64,000 nt of DNA from Leisingera thetidis (GTDB lineage: Bacteria > Pseudomonadota > Alphaproteobacteria > Rhodobacterales > Rhodobacteraceae), in NCBI RefSeq assembly GCF_025857195.1, contig NZ_CP109787.1:2917501-2981500 (forward strand). The letters run 5' to 3'. Both the position numbers and the translations under genes were made by a program. A model generated the notes under the pieces. It was not told the origin of the DNA and did no database searches. It was given only the letters and a program-made list of their open reading frames with translations. This document shows positions 62,713 through 64,000 of this stretch, in pieces. Within the stretch, counting starts at the first letter, position 1, and each line of letters opens with the position of its first letter.

Positions 62713-63162
62713 GTGAACCCGGACCGCCTCTGGTATGTCATCATCAATTCTCACCGTGCGCGGATCCTGCAGGGGCTGCCTAAACCCCATAGCCCCGCCG
62801 GACTGGAGATCGTGCTGCAGGCTCCGGAACAGCACGTCCGCGACATCATCGCCGGCAAACCTGGGCGCGCCTTTGCCTCCACCGGCAGCGGACGCCCTCC
62901 GGCCACGCAACCGCACCAGTCGCCGCAACGGGCCGACCAGTGCGAATTCCTGCGCGAAGTATCCGAATTCCTGAACGCAGTGCAACGTGATCAGAAATTT
63001 GACAAGCTCGTGCTGTTTGCGTCGCCGAACATTCTGGGCGTCTGGCGCGACGAGGTACCGGACAGTCTGCAGGCGAAAGTGACACGGGAATTTGCAAAGA
63101 ACCTGGTCCGCCTGCCCTACCATTCGCTGGCTAACGCAATCCGCGAGACACTCTCCTCCTGA
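62713..63162 (+). CDS. Host-attachment-family protein
   Basis: 149 residues: RLWYVIINSHRARILQGLPK, then FLREVSEFLNAVQRDQKFDK and LVLFASPNILGVWRDEVPDS, typical of the family named after a protein needed for attachment to host cells, which resembles ribosome-rescue and release-factor-like folds. I prefer the GTG at 62713 (CGGAG 8 bases upstream), which matches family length. An in-frame ATG at 62536 would add 59 unusual residues but sits at the right distance from box 7. Confidence 0.75.
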   Translation: MNPDRLWYVIINSHRARILQGLPKPHSPAGLEIVLQAPEQHVRDIIAGKPGRAFASTGSGRPPATQPHQSPQRADQCEFLREVSEFLNAVQRDQKFDKLVLFASPNILGVWRDEVPDSLQAKVTREFAKNLVRLPYHSLANAIRETLSS

Positions 63163-63187
63163 AACACTGCACCTCTCTTCACGGCCG

Positions 63188-63201
63188 TTGACGGCTGTCA
63201 A
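63188..63201 (+). promoter_or_regulatory. FNR-like box 8 (perfect palindrome, orphan)
   Basis: TTGAC-GGCT-GTCAA followed by TGC. It lies between the ends of two convergent genes with no downstream gene on the plus strand. Confidence 0.7.
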
Positions 63202-63314
63202 TGCACTTTGCAGAGCAAGCTGCCAGACTGCTGCGGCCGCCGCCCACTGCACGGGCCGCGCGGCACAGCGAATGCCCTTGCAACCCCGTTCCTAGCGATG
63301 CCACGGGCATTCCG

Positions 63315-63347
63315 GCAGGCCGGATCCGCCCCGGCTGTCCGGCCTGC
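63315..63347. terminator. Strong hairpin between box 8 and the histidine kinase gene end
   Basis: GCAGGCCGGA and TCCGGCCTGC form a 10-bp perfect stem with a 13-base loop, 3 bases from the kinase stop. It could terminate the kinase transcript (minus) and any RNA started near box 8 (plus). Confidence 0.55.
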
Positions 63348-63350
63348 GTC

Positions 63351-64000
63351 TTACCTCTCCGCCTTTCCTGCTGCCAACAGGGCTCGTCGGACCGCCCGCG
63401 CCAGCACCTGCAGCGAATAGGGCTTGGCGATCAGTTCGGCCCGCACCATCAGCCGCCGCCGCCGTGGCAACATCCGGGAGGCATAGCCCGAGGTTAGCAG
63501 AACCCCGACACCCGGGAATCTGCGGCGCAGCAGCAACGCCAAGCCATGGCCTGAAAGTCTGCCCGGCATCACAACATCGGAAAACACCAAGTCTACCGGT
63601 TCCCCCTGCTCCAGAAAAGCTAGGGCTGTCTCGCCGTCGGCGGCCTCCAGCACGGCATAGCCTAACACTTCCAGCCGCTGCAGGACCGCTTCCCGCACCA
63701 GCGGGTCGTTTTCTACGACCAGGATCAACTGACCGTCGCCAAAGGGCAGATCCGCATCCTTCCCGTCGTCCGGATCCTGCGCGACCTCAAGGGTGCGCGG
63801 CAGGTATAGACTGACCGTGGTCCCCTCCCCAGGTATGCTGTCCAGCACCAGGAAACCGCCCGCCCGGGCCACTGTCATTCCGACGCTCGTCAGCCCCAGG
63901 CCGCTGCCTGCACCGGCGGGTTTAGTGGTAAAAAACGGCTCCATCGCCTGCGTGGCAACTTCGGACGGCATTCCGCTGCCGGTGTCAGCGACGGAGATAC
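63351..64000 (-). CDS. Hybrid sensor histidine kinase/response regulator, 5' part outside window
   Basis: The last 216 codons are visible. The end of the ATPase domain has the G1 box DTGSGMP and the G2 box GSGLGLTSV. A C-terminal receiver domain follows (LILVVENDPLVREAVLQRLE, phospho-acceptor Asp in LVFSDVVMPG, Thr in GVLLTSGYA, Lys in ELIAKPYS). The layout is that of PAS-containing hybrid kinases; the sensor part is not in the window. It closes the stress island. Confidence 0.88.
   Translation of the reverse strand, partial: ISVADTGSGMPSEVATQAMEPFFTTKPAGAGSGLGLTSVGMTVARAGGFLVLDSIPGEGTTVSLYLPRTLEVAQDPDDGKDADLPFGDGQLILVVENDPLVREAVLQRLEVLGYAVLEAADGETALAFLEQGEPVDLVFSDVVMPGRLSGHGLALLLRRRFPGVGVLLTSGYASRMLPRRRRLMVRAELIAKPYSLQVLARAVRRALLAAGKAER

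Noticed and set aside
1..64000. CRISPR arrays, tRNA or rRNA genes, replication origin
   Set aside because: No regularly spaced repeats, no cloverleaf or rRNA-like stretches, and no origin-type iterons or partition genes were seen.

Overview
This is a GC-rich window with alphaproteobacterial, roseobacter-like (Rhodobacteraceae) gene content. The evidence is a tripartite tricarboxylate transporter with a ketoglutarate-semialdehyde dehydrogenase, an FNR protein with the C-x2-C-x7-C cluster typical of alphaproteobacteria, small alphaproteobacterial stress proteins, and many IS3, IS66, IS110, IS481 and IS1182 relics. I see no rRNA, tRNA or CRISPR array. The density of mobile-element debris and half-destroyed genes fits an accessory region, for example a plasmid or chromosomal island; this is inference.

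Layout. 0-6 kb: a sugar-acid uptake and oxidation locus (aldehyde dehydrogenase, tctCBA, GntR regulator). 6-13.3 kb: an iron-siderophore system, with a TonB receptor divergent from a four-gene ABC importer. 13.3-19.6 kb: an IS graveyard, then a decayed sulfatase/ABC importer operon on the minus strand whose substrate-binding gene is cut by an IS3 element; only the ATPase is intact. 19.7-31.8 kb: small stress, detoxification and VOC-type genes (TetR, glyoxalase-like, AHSA1-like, GFA, ArsR, XRE, methyltransferase) interspersed with gene remnants, some keeping only their two ends. 32.9-39.5 kb: two diverged copies of a five-gene module (Crp/Fnr regulator plus four kinds of small protein), the first carrying two extra genes and a dead member. 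39.5-43.6 kb: a cysteine-repeat secreted protein, a DUF1611/alanine-racemase-fold operon and further small proteins. 43.6-47.8 kb: nested mobile elements, with a complete IS66 element (8-bp target duplication) inside an IS1182-type transposase gene. 48.6-50 kb: a DMT transporter.

50-64 kb is the most coherent and interesting part. It is a proteostasis/stress island: Lon, Hsp20, two SPW-type membrane proteins, a phasin-like protein, an Fe-S FNR regulator, CbpA-CbpM, a CBS protein, GroEL, a three-BON-domain protein, a host-attachment-family protein and a hybrid histidine kinase. Eight copies of an FNR/FixK-like palindrome (TTGAC-N4-GTCAA, usually extended to GTCAATG) lie in its intergenic regions. 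Six lie 60-82 bases upstream of a start codon, a seventh lies 65 bases before one possible start of the host-attachment gene, and in every case the GTCAATG half faces the gene. The eighth is an orphan between two convergent genes. I infer that the local FNR protein couples oxygen or redox state to a chaperone and protease regulon.
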